From NCBI GenBank assembly GCA_030599705.1, contig JAUVNM010000020.1, forward strand, positions 1-12,488: a stretch of DNA of 12,488 bases, read 5' to 3'. A program made the position numbers and the translations under genes. Shown piece by piece: positions 1 to 7,268 of this stretch (the first letter of the stretch is position 1; every line of letters starts with the position of its first letter). Below the pieces are notes generated by a model. The model was not told where the DNA came from. It ran no database searches and worked only from the letters and a program-made list of their open reading frames with translations. Source of the stretch: Gammaproteobacteria bacterium. Its GTDB lineage: Bacteria > Pseudomonadota > Gammaproteobacteria > UBA9214.

Positions 1-467
1 GCCTTGCGCTCGGCCACCAGCAGGTTCGCAGACAACGCGCCTTCAAAACCCCCACCCAGCGCTTCGCCTTCCACCCGTGCGATCGTCGTGAAGGGAATAT
101 CATAATGGGTAACCGAGGCAAACTGGATATCGATACAAATTCTTGCATAGCGCGACAATGCCTCGCGATCTTGTGCCTCAATGAGGCGGATAAAATATTC
201 CAGGTCACCCCCCAGGTTGAATACCTGCCGGTCCGCGGAAGACACCACCTGGAACAGCAGTCGGTCCGAACGGCCTTCCCGGTACTCGGCCTTCGCTGTC
301 TTGCAGATGGAACGCTGGGCCGCCCAGACATCATCGAGCAGTTCGGTGGTGAAACACGGGCGTTTGTTATATTTGAATTCAACCCACACCGCCCTGGACG
401 CAGGATCATGCGTCACATTGACATGGCGCAAGCGCCGCTGCAGCAGGTCATCATGGTTTTTCAACAT
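1..467 (-). CDS. rpfF: RpfF-like DSF synthase (crotonase superfamily), N-terminal part, cut by window edge
   Basis: The gene starts at ATG 467-465 and runs off the left edge, leaving 155 complete codons. A GAGGAG ribosome binding site at 474-479 lies 6 bases upstream of the ATG, which supports this start. The protein shows RpfF hallmarks: RPCFT near residues 36-40, FNLGGDLEYF at 83-92 (oxyanion-hole region of the crotonase fold) and EALGGGFEGALS at 135-146. Glu142 in GGGFE matches the first catalytic glutamate of Xanthomonas RpfF (Glu141); the second lies beyond the window. In that family the enzyme is a combined acyl-ACP thioesterase and dehydratase that makes cis-2-enoic acid quorum signals (DSF). 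The neighbouring MFS gene reads the same way 243 bases upstream, but a promoter lies between, so the gene is probably transcribed separately. The alternative is another enoyl-CoA hydratase, but the NLGGDL and GGGFE contexts favour RpfF. Confidence 0.8.
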   Translation of the reverse strand, partial: MLKNHDDLLQRRLRHVNVTHDPASRAVWVEFKYNKRPCFTTELLDDVWAAQRSICKTAKAEYREGRSDRLLFQVVSSADRQVFNLGGDLEYFIRLIEAQDREALSRYARICIDIQFASVTHYDIPFTTIARVEGEALGGGFEGALSANLLVAERK

Positions 468-548
468 TCAGCGCTCCTCACGTGCACTGGATCCTGACGA
501 TAAATATGCTACAGACGTCCCTGAAATAGCACACAATTATTGTTGTTT

Positions 549-577
549 TTTATACGCGCTTATACCATGTTAATCAA
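549..577 (-). promoter_or_regulatory. Predicted sigma70 promoter of the rpfF-like gene
   Basis: On the minus strand, TTGATT (577-572) and TATAAA (554-549) are separated by exactly 17 bases. They match the -35 and -10 consensus at 4/6 and 5/6 positions. The predicted start near 542 gives a 5' leader of about 75 bases before the ATG at 467. The surrounding 520-600 stretch is distinctly AT-rich compared with the coding DNA. Prediction by eye only. Confidence 0.5.
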
Positions 578-588
578 GTAGTTATACC
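560..588 (-). repeat. Direct heptamer repeat GGTATAA x2 around the rpfF promoter -35
   Basis: Two identical copies of GGTATAA occur on the minus strand, at 588-582 and 566-560. They are 22 bp apart start to start, about two helical turns. One copy lies just upstream of the -35 hexamer and the other inside the spacer. This arrangement could bind a regulator, but the heptamers are AT-rich and may be chance. Confidence 0.3.
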
Positions 589-710
589 TTCAGCACAGAT
601 AAACCCATCATATTGTGGGTACTTTGGATCACAGGCCATATATCTGGGGCGTGCCCCCCTTTACAGGAGTTCCCGGCACAACCCGGTACCGCTGACGAGG
701 TGCAAACAAT

Positions 711-2021
711 TCACCTTGTCGTCGCATGGCCGGGGTTGTCCTCTCTCACAAACACCAGCACCAGGGCGCCCGTCAGAAACAATACCAGCAATGACAGGAT
801 ACCGATGCGCGGACTTCCGGTCAGCACCCCTACCCAACCCATCATGACCGGCCCCAGGACCGCGGCAAATTTTCCCAGCATGTTATAGAACCCGAAGAAC
901 TCGGCCGCCCGCTCCCTCGGTATCATGCGCGCATACATGGAACGGCTTAATGCCTGGATACCGCCCTGCGCAAGTCCAATCGCAAACGCCAGTACATAGA
1001 ACTCGGACACATCTCTCATCAATGCGCCACCGGTTGTCACCAGTATGTAGATCGCCAGGGCGATGAAGATTCCCGGCCGGGGTCCGAAGCGACTGCCCAG
1101 CCGGCCAAATACCAGGGCCGCAGGGAACCCGGTAAACTGGGTGATCAGCAGTGCCAGGATCAGGTGCTTGTGGTCAAACCCGAGGGACAGGCCGTAATCC
1201 ACGGCCATGCGCACAATGGTGTCGACTCCATCGATGTACAACCAGTAGGCCACGAGAAACAGCCAGACATTACGCAACTGCCGGACTTCCTGCAGCGTCT
1301 TGATGACCCGGCTGAAACCGGTTTTCAGTATATTTTCCGGGACCGCCCCTGGAAGATTTTCCGGCTCAGGCACATTGAGCACCAGGGGCAGTGAGAACAC
1401 CAGCCACCACGCCGCCACCATGACAAACGAGATACGGATTGCGGCCGTCGTATCCACCAGTCCAAAGGCATCCGGGTGCAGTGTCATCAGCACATTCAAT
1501 GCCAGCAACAGGCCACCACCCAGGTAACCGAGCGAGAACCCCAGCGCAGAGGTCCGGTCCAGGTCAGCGGTGTCGCTGACAAACGGCAACAACGCATCGT
1601 AGAAAATATTGGCGCCCGAGAATCCGACCAGCGCCATCACATAGACAACCGCTGCCAGCCACCACTGTCCCGCATCGACCAGGTACAGCCCTGCCGTCAT
1701 CACAATCCCGAGAAATGCGAATGCCAGTAACATCCCCTTGCGCCGCCCGAGGGTATCGGCAACGGCTCCGAGGACCGGCGCCATGATCACGATCAGCAGA
1801 CTTGCCAGTGAACTTACCAGCCCGAGTCGAAAGGTGCTCTCGGTGACAGACACACCGGTGTTCCAGTATTCCTTGAAAAATACCGGGAAAAAACCGGCCA
1901 TCACGGTCGTCGCAAAGGCCGAGTTGGCCCAGTCGTAGAGCGCCCAGCTCCAGACCCCGCGAGGTGAACCGCTGTTTTTTAATTCAGTCACCTGTTTGTC
2001 CGTCACGAGTATCTGATTCAA
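711..2021 (-). CDS. MFS transporter, UMF1 / Atg22-like family
   Basis: This 436-residue membrane protein has about 12 hydrophobic segments, the usual MFS size. The N-terminal signature WALYDWANSAFATTV (26-40) and the late stretch with GGIQALSRS followed by EFFGFYNMLGKFAAVLGP are typical of the UMF1 family, related to yeast vacuolar Atg22. The loop after TM2 carries a motif-A-like GAVADTLGRRKG. Bacterial substrates are generally unknown, so none is assigned. The start is uncertain. The longest frame opens with TTG at 2021-2019 without a clear Shine-Dalgarno sequence; GTG codons at residues 6 and 11 are alternatives and also lack one. The gene is divergent from ycgN across 47 bases. The stop is TGA at 713-711, and no convincing terminator follows. 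Confidence 0.85.
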   Translation of the reverse strand: MNQILVTDKQVTELKNSGSPRGVWSWALYDWANSAFATTVMAGFFPVFFKEYWNTGVSVTESTFRLGLVSSLASLLIVIMAPVLGAVADTLGRRKGMLLAFAFLGIVMTAGLYLVDAGQWWLAAVVYVMALVGFSGANIFYDALLPFVSDTADLDRTSALGFSLGYLGGGLLLALNVLMTLHPDAFGLVDTTAAIRISFVMVAAWWLVFSLPLVLNVPEPENLPGAVPENILKTGFSRVIKTLQEVRQLRNVWLFLVAYWLYIDGVDTIVRMAVDYGLSLGFDHKHLILALLITQFTGFPAALVFGRLGSRFGPRPGIFIALAIYILVTTGGALMRDVSEFYVLAFAIGLAQGGIQALSRSMYARMIPRERAAEFFGFYNMLGKFAAVLGPVMMGWVGVLTGSPRIGILSLLVLFLTGALVLVFVREDNPGHATTR

Positions 2022-2045
2022 TTAAAACCACGGGTAAGCGATAAT
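2017..2045 (+). promoter_or_regulatory. Candidate promoter for ycgN
   Basis: TTCAAT (2017-2022) and GATAAT (2040-2045) are separated by 17 bases. The -10 matches at 5/6 positions and the -35 at 3/6. The start would fall near 2052, 17 bases before the ycgN start codon. The -35 overlaps the first codon of the divergent MFS gene. Confidence 0.35.
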
Positions 2046-2052
2046 CACCCGT
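2030..2052. promoter_or_regulatory. Inverted repeat in the MFS/ycgN divergent intergenic region
   Basis: ACGGGT (2030-2035) and ACCCGT (2047-2052) are perfect inverted half-sites separated by 11 bases. They flank the candidate -10 of ycgN. The placement suits an operator for a dimeric repressor acting on both genes, but no regulator is identified. Confidence 0.3.
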
Positions 2053-2068
2053 ACAGGATATCCGATCA

Positions 2069-2530
2069 GTGGCGACTATGGTTACCGACAACACGGCCTT
2101 CTGGAACAGCAAATCCCTTGCCGAAATGACGCCGCAGGAGTGGGAATCGTTATGCGATGGCTGTGGCCGCTGCTGCCTGCACAAGCTGGAAGATGTGGAT
2201 TCCGGGCTGCTGTTCTACACCAACGTGGCCTGCCGTCTGCTGGATGAACAGCGTTGCCGCTGCAGCCGTTATCCGCAGCGCATGGATATCGTGCCGGACT
2301 GCCTGCTGCTGTCAGCGGAGGATGACGGCCAGTTCCACTGGTTGCCATCGAGTTGTGCCTACTGGAAACTGGCCAACGGACAATCACTGGAATGGTGGCA
2401 CCCGCTGGTTTCCGGCGATCCGGACAGCGTCCACCTGGCCGGCATCTCGGTGCGCGGGCGGATTGTCAGCGAAACGGGAGTACCCCGCGAACAGCTGGAG
2501 GACCATGTGATCAGCTGGATTGACTTCTAG
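2069..2530 (+). CDS. ycgN: YcgN family protein (UPF0260), cysteine cluster
   Basis: The product has 153 residues, close to E. coli YcgN in length. Conserved blocks seen here are FWNSKSLAEMTPQEWESLC near 11-29, CDGCGRCCLHKLED (29-42), TNVACRLL (51-58), CRCSRYPQR (63-71), PDC (76-78), WLPSSCAY and WWHPL. Cysteines 29, 32, 35, 36, 55, 63, 65 and 78 form a dense cluster of the kind proposed to hold zinc or an Fe-S centre (YkgJ/YcgN superfamily). The molecular function is not established. The start is taken as GTG 2069 because AGGA (2055-2058) lies 10 bases upstream; ATG 2078 is the alternative and would be 19 bases from that site. The gene converges on prfC, with 12 bases between the two stop codons. 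Confidence 0.88.
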   Translation: MATMVTDNTAFWNSKSLAEMTPQEWESLCDGCGRCCLHKLEDVDSGLLFYTNVACRLLDEQRCRCSRYPQRMDIVPDCLLLSAEDDGQFHWLPSSCAYWKLANGQSLEWWHPLVSGDPDSVHLAGISVRGRIVSETGVPREQLEDHVISWIDF

Positions 2531-2542
2531 CCCGGCTTGCGG

Positions 2543-4126
2543 TCAGTGCTCGCGGGTCGCCTGGAACTGTACATCCGGCCATTTTTCCATGGCAAGACCG
2601 AGGTTGACCCGGGTTGGAGCGATATAGACCAGTAACCCGCCCTGGTCCTCGGCAAGATATTCGAATGCCTTGTCGCGCAGTTTCTGTTCGGTCTGGTCAT
2701 CGGGACACTGTACCCAGCGCGCGGTGGCCACGCTGACCGGTTCGAACTGGCAGTCCACGCCGTATTCATTCTTCAGGCGGTGTGCCACCACATCGAATTG
2801 CAGGATCCCGACCGCGCCCAGTATCAGGTCGTTGTTCTTGTATGGCCTGAACAACTGGGTGGCACCTTCCTCGCATAACTGGTCCAGGCCTTTCTGCAGG
2901 GCCTTCATGCGCAACGGGTCCCTCAGCAGGGCGCGCCGGAACAGCTCGGGTGCGAAATTCGGAATGCCGGTGAATTTCAGCTCCTCTCCCTGGGTGAAGG
3001 TGTCACCGATCCGGATGGTACCGTGGTTATGGAGACCGATGATGTCCCCGGTAAATGCCTCCTCGACATGTCCGCGGTCCGCTGCCAGGAAGGTCACTGC
3101 ATTCGAGATCTGCACATCCTTGCCAATGCGGACATGCCGCATTTTCATTCCCTTGCGGTAACTGCCGGAGCAGATTCGCAGAAAGGCAATCCGGTCACGG
3201 TGGGCCGGATCCATGTTGGCCTGGATCTTGAACACAAACCCGGTGAATTTATCCTCTGACGAATCCACATCGCGACCGGTCGTATGCCGCGCCAGCGGTG
3301 GCGGCGCCGTCACCACAAAGTGGTCCAGCAACTCACTGACCCCGAAATTATTGATGGCCGAGCCGAAGAATACCGGTGTCAGTTTGCCGTCAAGATAGGC
3401 CGCCGCATCGAACTCATGACTCGCGCCCTTGACGAGCTCGATTTCGTCGCGCAGTTCAGCCGCCAGATCGCCAAGCACCTCGTCCAGCAACGGGTTGTCA
3501 ATGCCCTTGATGATCTTGACGTCCTGGCGCTTGCTGTTGTTCTTGCCGTGCTCATACAGGTGTACCGCATCATCAACGAGATGGTAGATCCCCCGGAAAC
3601 GCTTGCCCATGCCGACGGGCCAGGTCACCGGCGCACAGGAAATCTTCAGGATCTCCTCGATTTCGTCAAGCAGTTCGATCGGGTCGCGCCCTTCCCGGTC
3701 AAGCTTGTTGATAAAGGTGCAGATGGGTGTATCCCGCAGCCGGCAGACATCCATCAGCTTGATGGTGCGGTCCTCAACGCCCTTGGCACAGTCAATGACC
3801 ATCAGTGCCGAATCCACGGCCGTCAGTGTCCGGTAGGTATCTTCCGAAAAGTCCTCGTGGCCGGGCGTATCCAGCAGGTTGATAATGGCTTCACCGTAAG
3901 GAAACTGCATGACCGACGACGTCACCGAAATACCGCGCTGCTTCTCCAGTTCCATCCAGTCCGAGGTGGCATGGCGGGCGGCCTTGCGGCCCTTGACGGT
4001 ACCGGCCAGCTGGATGGCGCCACCGAACAGCAGCAGCTTTTCCGTTAACGTGGTCTTGCCGGCATCCGGGTGGGAAATAATCGCAAAGGTACGGCGCCGC
4101 GCCGCTTCTTGTTGCAGACTGCTCAT
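2543..4126 (-). CDS. prfC: Peptide chain release factor 3 (RF3)
   Basis: RF3 is a translational GTPase that removes RF1/RF2 from the ribosome after peptide release. The protein is 527 residues, near the usual 529. GTPase motifs are intact: P-loop SHPDAGKT (18-25), switch I RGISVTSS (64-71), DTPGHEDF (86-93) and NKLD (140-143). The insert region SDWMELEKQRGISV is characteristic of RF3 rather than EF-G, and the C-terminal part continues without break to the end. The start is ATG 4126-4124, giving the normal RF3 N-terminus, although the Shine-Dalgarno sequence is weak. It sits 69 bases downstream of rimI on the same strand. A possible -10 (TAGAAT, 4167-4162) lies between them but has no good -35, so co-transcription with rimI is possible. 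Confidence 0.97.
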   Translation of the reverse strand: MSSLQQEAARRRTFAIISHPDAGKTTLTEKLLLFGGAIQLAGTVKGRKAARHATSDWMELEKQRGISVTSSVMQFPYGEAIINLLDTPGHEDFSEDTYRTLTAVDSALMVIDCAKGVEDRTIKLMDVCRLRDTPICTFINKLDREGRDPIELLDEIEEILKISCAPVTWPVGMGKRFRGIYHLVDDAVHLYEHGKNNSKRQDVKIIKGIDNPLLDEVLGDLAAELRDEIELVKGASHEFDAAAYLDGKLTPVFFGSAINNFGVSELLDHFVVTAPPPLARHTTGRDVDSSEDKFTGFVFKIQANMDPAHRDRIAFLRICSGSYRKGMKMRHVRIGKDVQISNAVTFLAADRGHVEEAFTGDIIGLHNHGTIRIGDTFTQGEELKFTGIPNFAPELFRRALLRDPLRMKALQKGLDQLCEEGATQLFRPYKNNDLILGAVGILQFDVVAHRLKNEYGVDCQFEPVSVATARWVQCPDDQTEQKLRDKAFEYLAEDQGGLLVYIAPTRVNLGLAMEKWPDVQFQATREH

Positions 4127-4195
4127 GGTGTACGGGAATGTTACGACTGAAAGAAAGGCGTATTCTACTGAATCAGCAGGCCTGCGTCTCGTGTT

Positions 4196-4660
4196 TCACA
4201 GCACCCGCGCAAAAATCAGTGCATCCTCACGCTTATCTCCCGCCGGGTAATAGTCCTTGCGGGTGCCCAGCTCGTTGAATCCGGCCTGCCGGTATAACTC
4301 GCACGCGGGCCTGTTCGTGGGACGCACCTCGAGAAAAATGATCTCCGCCTCGTGCCGGCGCGCAATCGAGATCAGATGCCACAGTATTTTCATCCCGATG
4401 CCCTGGTGCTGCGACTCGGGCCGCACGCACAGGTTCAACAGGTGTGCTTCACCTGCGGCTATGCTGATAATCCCGTAGCCTTCAATAATACCCTGGCGTT
4501 CCGCGACCCAGCAGCAATAACCGGCATGCAGGCAATCGTTGAAGATCAGGCGTGTCCACGGGTGCGGGTAACTGCGACGCTCGATTTCCATTACGTCTGA
4601 CAGATCGTCGCCCTGCATCGGCCGGAAGTGCAGACCGGGTTCCTTGAGAATCGCGCTCAT
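4196..4660 (-). CDS. rimI: Ribosomal protein bS18-alanine N-acetyltransferase RimI
   Basis: RimI is a GNAT-fold enzyme that acetylates the N-terminal alanine of ribosomal protein S18 using acetyl-CoA. The product has 154 residues. The acetyl-CoA binding loop is visible as QHQGIG (84-89). LEVRPTNRPACELYRQAGF (110-128) contains Glu111 and Tyr123, spaced like the catalytic Glu103 and Tyr115 of Salmonella RimI. The C-terminal DYYPAGDKREDA (136-147) matches the family's NYYP...REDA block. The start ATG 4660-4658 gives the usual N-terminus. In many proteobacteria rimI adjoins tsaB or a DNA polymerase-related uracil-DNA glycosylase; here the glycosylase is immediately upstream on the same strand, separated by a repeat element. 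Confidence 0.95.
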   Translation of the reverse strand: MSAILKEPGLHFRPMQGDDLSDVMEIERRSYPHPWTRLIFNDCLHAGYCCWVAERQGIIEGYGIISIAAGEAHLLNLCVRPESQHQGIGMKILWHLISIARRHEAEIIFLEVRPTNRPACELYRQAGFNELGTRKDYYPAGDKREDALIFARVL

Positions 4661-4680
4661 ATCAGTATTCAGTCACGTAT

Positions 4681-4801
4681 CTTTAAGGATGTTCTGATTT
4701 ATTCGTCATGCCGGCGCAGGCCGGCATCCATGTCGTTGAAATTACTGGATCCCGGCCTTCGCCGGGATGACGATAAGTGAATTAATCAGAGGTTCCTTAA
4801 G
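4681..4801. mobile_element. MITE/REP-like non-coding element between udg and rimI
   Basis: The ends form imperfect terminal inverted repeats: 4683-4704 against the complement of 4779-4800 match at 18 of 22 positions, both beginning TTAAGGA and sharing TCTGATT. Inside are two perfect 8-bp hairpins with 4-base loops: ATGCCGGC/GCCGGCAT (4708-4727) and ATCCCGGC/GCCGGGAT (4749-4768). The arms are themselves inverted copies (CGTCATGCCGGCG at 4704-4716 against CGCCGGGATGACG at 4760-4772, one mismatch). There is no ORF inside. Cores of the CGTCATxCCGGCG type are common dispersed repeats in proteobacteria. GTAT occurs near both flanks but not in register, so a target-site duplication is not proven. 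It may act as a structured spacer or a weak transcription barrier ahead of rimI. Confidence 0.6.
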
Positions 4802-4824
4802 TATTACTGTGACAATGTTTTTGG

Positions 4825-5553
4825 TCACTGTCCATTGGTAATCTGCAGTGCCAGTTGCAGATCATCCCAGGCCTTGCGTTTCTCCAGTGGCGTACGCAGC
4901 AGGTACGCGGGGTGGTAGGTCACCACCAGCGGGATTCCGGCCGGCCCGAAGTGATGCACCCGGCCACGCAACCGGCCCACGGGTGTATCCGTCTGCAGCA
5001 GGTTATGTGCCGCTATCCGGCCCACCGCCAGGATCAGCCGCGGGCCGATCAGATCAATTTGCCGCTGCAGGTAATCATGGCAACTGGCCACCTCATCCGG
5101 CTGCGGGTCGCGGTTGTTTGGCGGGCGGCATTTCAGAATATTCGTTATATAGACGGCATCACGTTCAAACCCCGCGGCTCTCAGCATCTCCGTCAACAGC
5201 TGCCCGGCACGCCCGACAAACGGTTCACCCTGACGGTCCTCGTCCGCACCCGGCGCCTCACCGATGACCAGCCAGTCCGCCGAACGGTTACCGGTTCCGA
5301 ATACCGTTTGGGTGCGCGTTGCATGCAAGGGGCAGTGGGTACATCCGGCAACACGCTCCTGCAGGGCCGGCCAGCCGAGACCGGCAACCGGAGTATCAGC
5401 CCCGGGCAACCCGGTGCTGGCGGGGGTACCGGCTGCAGCGCATGACCCCGTATCCACCGGGGTATCGACCTCAGCGGATGCGTCCTGTCCACGCCGTACC
5501 CACTGGCGGATACCCATGGCCGCCAGGTATTCATCGCGCAATGCAGTGTTCAT
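4825..5553 (-). CDS. udg: Uracil-DNA glycosylase, family 4 (Fe-S), DNA polymerase-related type
   Basis: This enzyme removes uracil from DNA to start base excision repair. ATG 5553-5551 is chosen over an in-frame TTG five codons upstream because AGGG sits 7 bases before the ATG; this gives 242 residues. Residues 1-20 (NTALRDEYLAAMGI..W) resemble the short N-terminal segment of SPO1 DNA polymerase-related glycosylases. Residues 25-62 form a low-complexity Ala/Gly/Pro/Thr linker. The catalytic domain has motif 1 GEAPGADED (98-106), GEPFVGRAGQLL (109-120), NILKCRPPNNRDP and motif 3 HPAYLLR (214-220). Cys71, Cys74, Cys142 and Cys158 are the expected 4Fe-4S ligands. The start lies 24 bases after the leuA stop on the same strand, so it is probably co-transcribed with leuA. 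Confidence 0.93.
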   Translation of the reverse strand: MNTALRDEYLAAMGIRQWVRRGQDASAEVDTPVDTGSCAAAGTPASTGLPGADTPVAGLGWPALQERVAGCTHCPLHATRTQTVFGTGNRSADWLVIGEAPGADEDRQGEPFVGRAGQLLTEMLRAAGFERDAVYITNILKCRPPNNRDPQPDEVASCHDYLQRQIDLIGPRLILAVGRIAAHNLLQTDTPVGRLRGRVHHFGPAGIPLVVTYHPAYLLRTPLEKRKAWDDLQLALQITNGQ

Positions 5554-5577
5554 AACCACACCCTGCAAACCACGGCC

Positions 5578-7125
5578 TCAGACATCACCCAGCTGGGGAT
5601 GTTCACGTTGCTGGCGCTGGATAATCTTGTTGAGTGCATTGACATAGGCCTTGGCAGACGCAATCACGATGTCGGTATCCGCGCCCTGCCCGTTGACAAT
5701 ACGCCCGTCGAGTTGCAGCCGCACTGTGACCTCGCCCTGCGAATCCGTGCCGCTGGTTATATTGTTGACCGAATAGAGCTGCAGTTCGGTACCACTGTTT
5801 ATGAGCTTCTCGATCGCCCGGAACGCGGCATCCACCGGCCCGCTGCCCGCGGCGGTTGCCGGTTGTTCTTCCCCCTCGATCCACAGGGTAACCGCGGCAT
5901 TCGGTGTTTCCCCGGTTTCCGAACAAACCTTGAGCGCCACCAGCTTGACCCAGTCGTTACCGGCCTCGAGTCCGGATTCCGTCACCAGCGCCTGCAGGTC
6001 CTCGTCAAAAATCTCGTGTTTCTTGTCCGCGAGCTCCTTGAAGCGTCCAAAGGCATCATTCAGTTCTTCCTCGGAACCCAGCTCGATTCCCAGCGCCTGC
6101 AGGCGGGTACGAAAGGCGTTACGACCTGAATGTTTCCCCAGCACGATCCGGTTCGCCGACCAGCCGACATCCTGGGCACGCATGATTTCGTAGGTCTCGC
6201 GACTCTTCAGTACGCCGTCCTGGTGAATGCCGGATTCGTGCGCGAAAGCATTTACACCGACAATGGCCTTGTTGGGCTGCACGGCAAAGCCGGTGATCCC
6301 GGACACCAGCCGGGAACAGGTCATGATCTGTTGGGCATCCAGTCCGGTACGGCACGGGAAGATATCCTGGCGGGTCTGCACCGTCATGACCACTTCCTCG
6401 AGGGCAGCATTGCCCGCGCGCTCCCCCAGACCATTGATGGTGCATTCAACCTGGCGCGCCCCGTTGAGTACCGCGGACAGGGAGTTGCCGACGGCAAGGC
6501 CAAGGTCATTGTGACAATGCACCGAGAACACGGCACGGTCGGAGTTGGGTACGCGCTCGATCAGGGTACGGATCAGCTCACCGAACTGGTGCGGCAGATT
6601 GTAGCCCACGGTGTCCGGTATATTGACCGTGGTGGCTCCCGCATCGATGACCGCCTCGATGACCCGGCACAGAAAATCGATGTCCGAACGTCCGGCGTCC
6701 TCGGGGGAAAATTCCACGTTGTCAGTTAAATTGCGGGCGCGCTTCACCGCGTGCACGGCCTGCTCCAGTACCTGCTCCGGCTCCATGCGCAGCTTCATCT
6801 GCATATGTATCGGCGAGGTCGCGATGAAGGTATGGATACGCGGCGCGGCGGCGGGTTTCAGGGCCTCCCCGGCCCGGTCGATGTCCTTGTCCAGCGCGCG
6901 GGCCAGCCCGCAGACGGTACTCTCGGAAACCGCGCGGGCCACCGCCTGTACGGCCTCGAAATCCCCGGGACTGGCAACCGGGAAACCCGCCTCGATCACA
7001 TCGACCCGCATCCGCTCCAGTGCCCTGGCGATGCGGACTTTTTCATCACGGGTCATGGAGGCGCCGGGACTTTGTTCCCCGTCGCGCAAGGTCGTGTCAA
7101 AGATAATCAGCTTGTCAGTACTCAT
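5578..7125 (-). CDS. leuA: 2-isopropylmalate synthase
   Basis: LeuA condenses acetyl-CoA with 2-oxoisovalerate, the first committed step of leucine synthesis. The product is 515 residues, the size of the bacterial LeuA type 1 family. The TIM-barrel signature FDTTLRDGEQSPGA spans 9-22. Arg14 is the likely catalytic arginine, and Asp15, His203, His205 and Asn239 (in HCHND and GERAGNA) are the divalent-metal ligands. The SGIHQDG block is at 298-304. The C-terminal leucine-binding regulatory domain covers about 385-510 and ends in TDIVIASAKAYVNALNK, so feedback inhibition is likely retained. The start ATG 7125-7123 has AGGGG (7137-7133) 7 bases upstream. The upstream 292 bases carry a promoter, a leucine-rich leader ORF and hairpins, implying attenuation in response to leucine supply. 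Confidence 0.97.
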   Translation of the reverse strand: MSTDKLIIFDTTLRDGEQSPGASMTRDEKVRIARALERMRVDVIEAGFPVASPGDFEAVQAVARAVSESTVCGLARALDKDIDRAGEALKPAAAPRIHTFIATSPIHMQMKLRMEPEQVLEQAVHAVKRARNLTDNVEFSPEDAGRSDIDFLCRVIEAVIDAGATTVNIPDTVGYNLPHQFGELIRTLIERVPNSDRAVFSVHCHNDLGLAVGNSLSAVLNGARQVECTINGLGERAGNAALEEVVMTVQTRQDIFPCRTGLDAQQIMTCSRLVSGITGFAVQPNKAIVGVNAFAHESGIHQDGVLKSRETYEIMRAQDVGWSANRIVLGKHSGRNAFRTRLQALGIELGSEEELNDAFGRFKELADKKHEIFDEDLQALVTESGLEAGNDWVKLVALKVCSETGETPNAAVTLWIEGEEQPATAAGSGPVDAAFRAIEKLINSGTELQLYSVNNITSGTDSQGEVTVRLQLDGRIVNGQGADTDIVIASAKAYVNALNKIIQRQQREHPQLGDV

Positions 7126-7147
7126 CGTATAACCCCTGCGCAGACCG

Positions 7148-7169
7148 GGTGAATCCTGCAGGATTCACC
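7148..7169. promoter_or_regulatory. Perfect 22-bp palindrome just upstream of leuA
   Basis: The 11-base half GGTGAATCCTG at 7148-7158 is followed immediately by its exact complement through 7169. In RNA it would fold as a 9-bp stem with a TGCA loop. It ends 22 bases before the leuA start codon and 10 bases before its ribosome binding site. No T-run follows in the direction of leuA transcription, so it is not a terminator. An operator or a leader-RNA hairpin are the two likely roles. Its central CTGCAGGAT also occurs within the leader ORF (minus strand, around 7313-7305), which would allow long-range pairing. Confidence 0.55.
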
Positions 7170-7196
7170 TGATGTCCGGAGAGCTGTGATGCCGGC

Positions 7197-7226
7197 AAAA
7201 GGAAGCGGCCGGCGCTCTGCCGGACC
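7197..7226 (-). terminator. Putative leu attenuator hairpin
   Basis: On the minus strand the RNA has CCGGC (7223-7219), a 5-base loop, then GCCGG (7213-7209). Two further G-C pairs (7225/7226 with 7208/7207) form across a single bulged base. The tail reads GCTTCCTTTT, U-rich but interrupted. A second GCCGGC at 7196-7191 directly after the tail can pair with the 3' arm instead, which would give mutually exclusive folds. The position, 42 bases after the leader-ORF stop and upstream of leuA, fits an attenuator. The tail is weaker than in a classical terminator. Confidence 0.4.
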
Positions 7227-7268
7227 CTGTTGTTGTGTTGTGTGCGTTGACCCTCGCCAGGTGTGATA

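Noticed and set aside
646..659. GGGG/CCCC hairpin downstream of the MFS gene as its terminator
   Set aside because: The stem is only 4-5 bp and no T-run follows on the minus strand. Not supportable as a terminator.
613..888. Rightward 91-codon frame near the MFS gene end
   Set aside because: Most of it is antisense to the MFS gene, with no ribosome binding site and no recognisable product.
3284..4048. Rightward open frame of 254 codons opposite prfC
   Set aside because: Same reason: antisense to a complete, motif-perfect prfC, with no recognisable domain.
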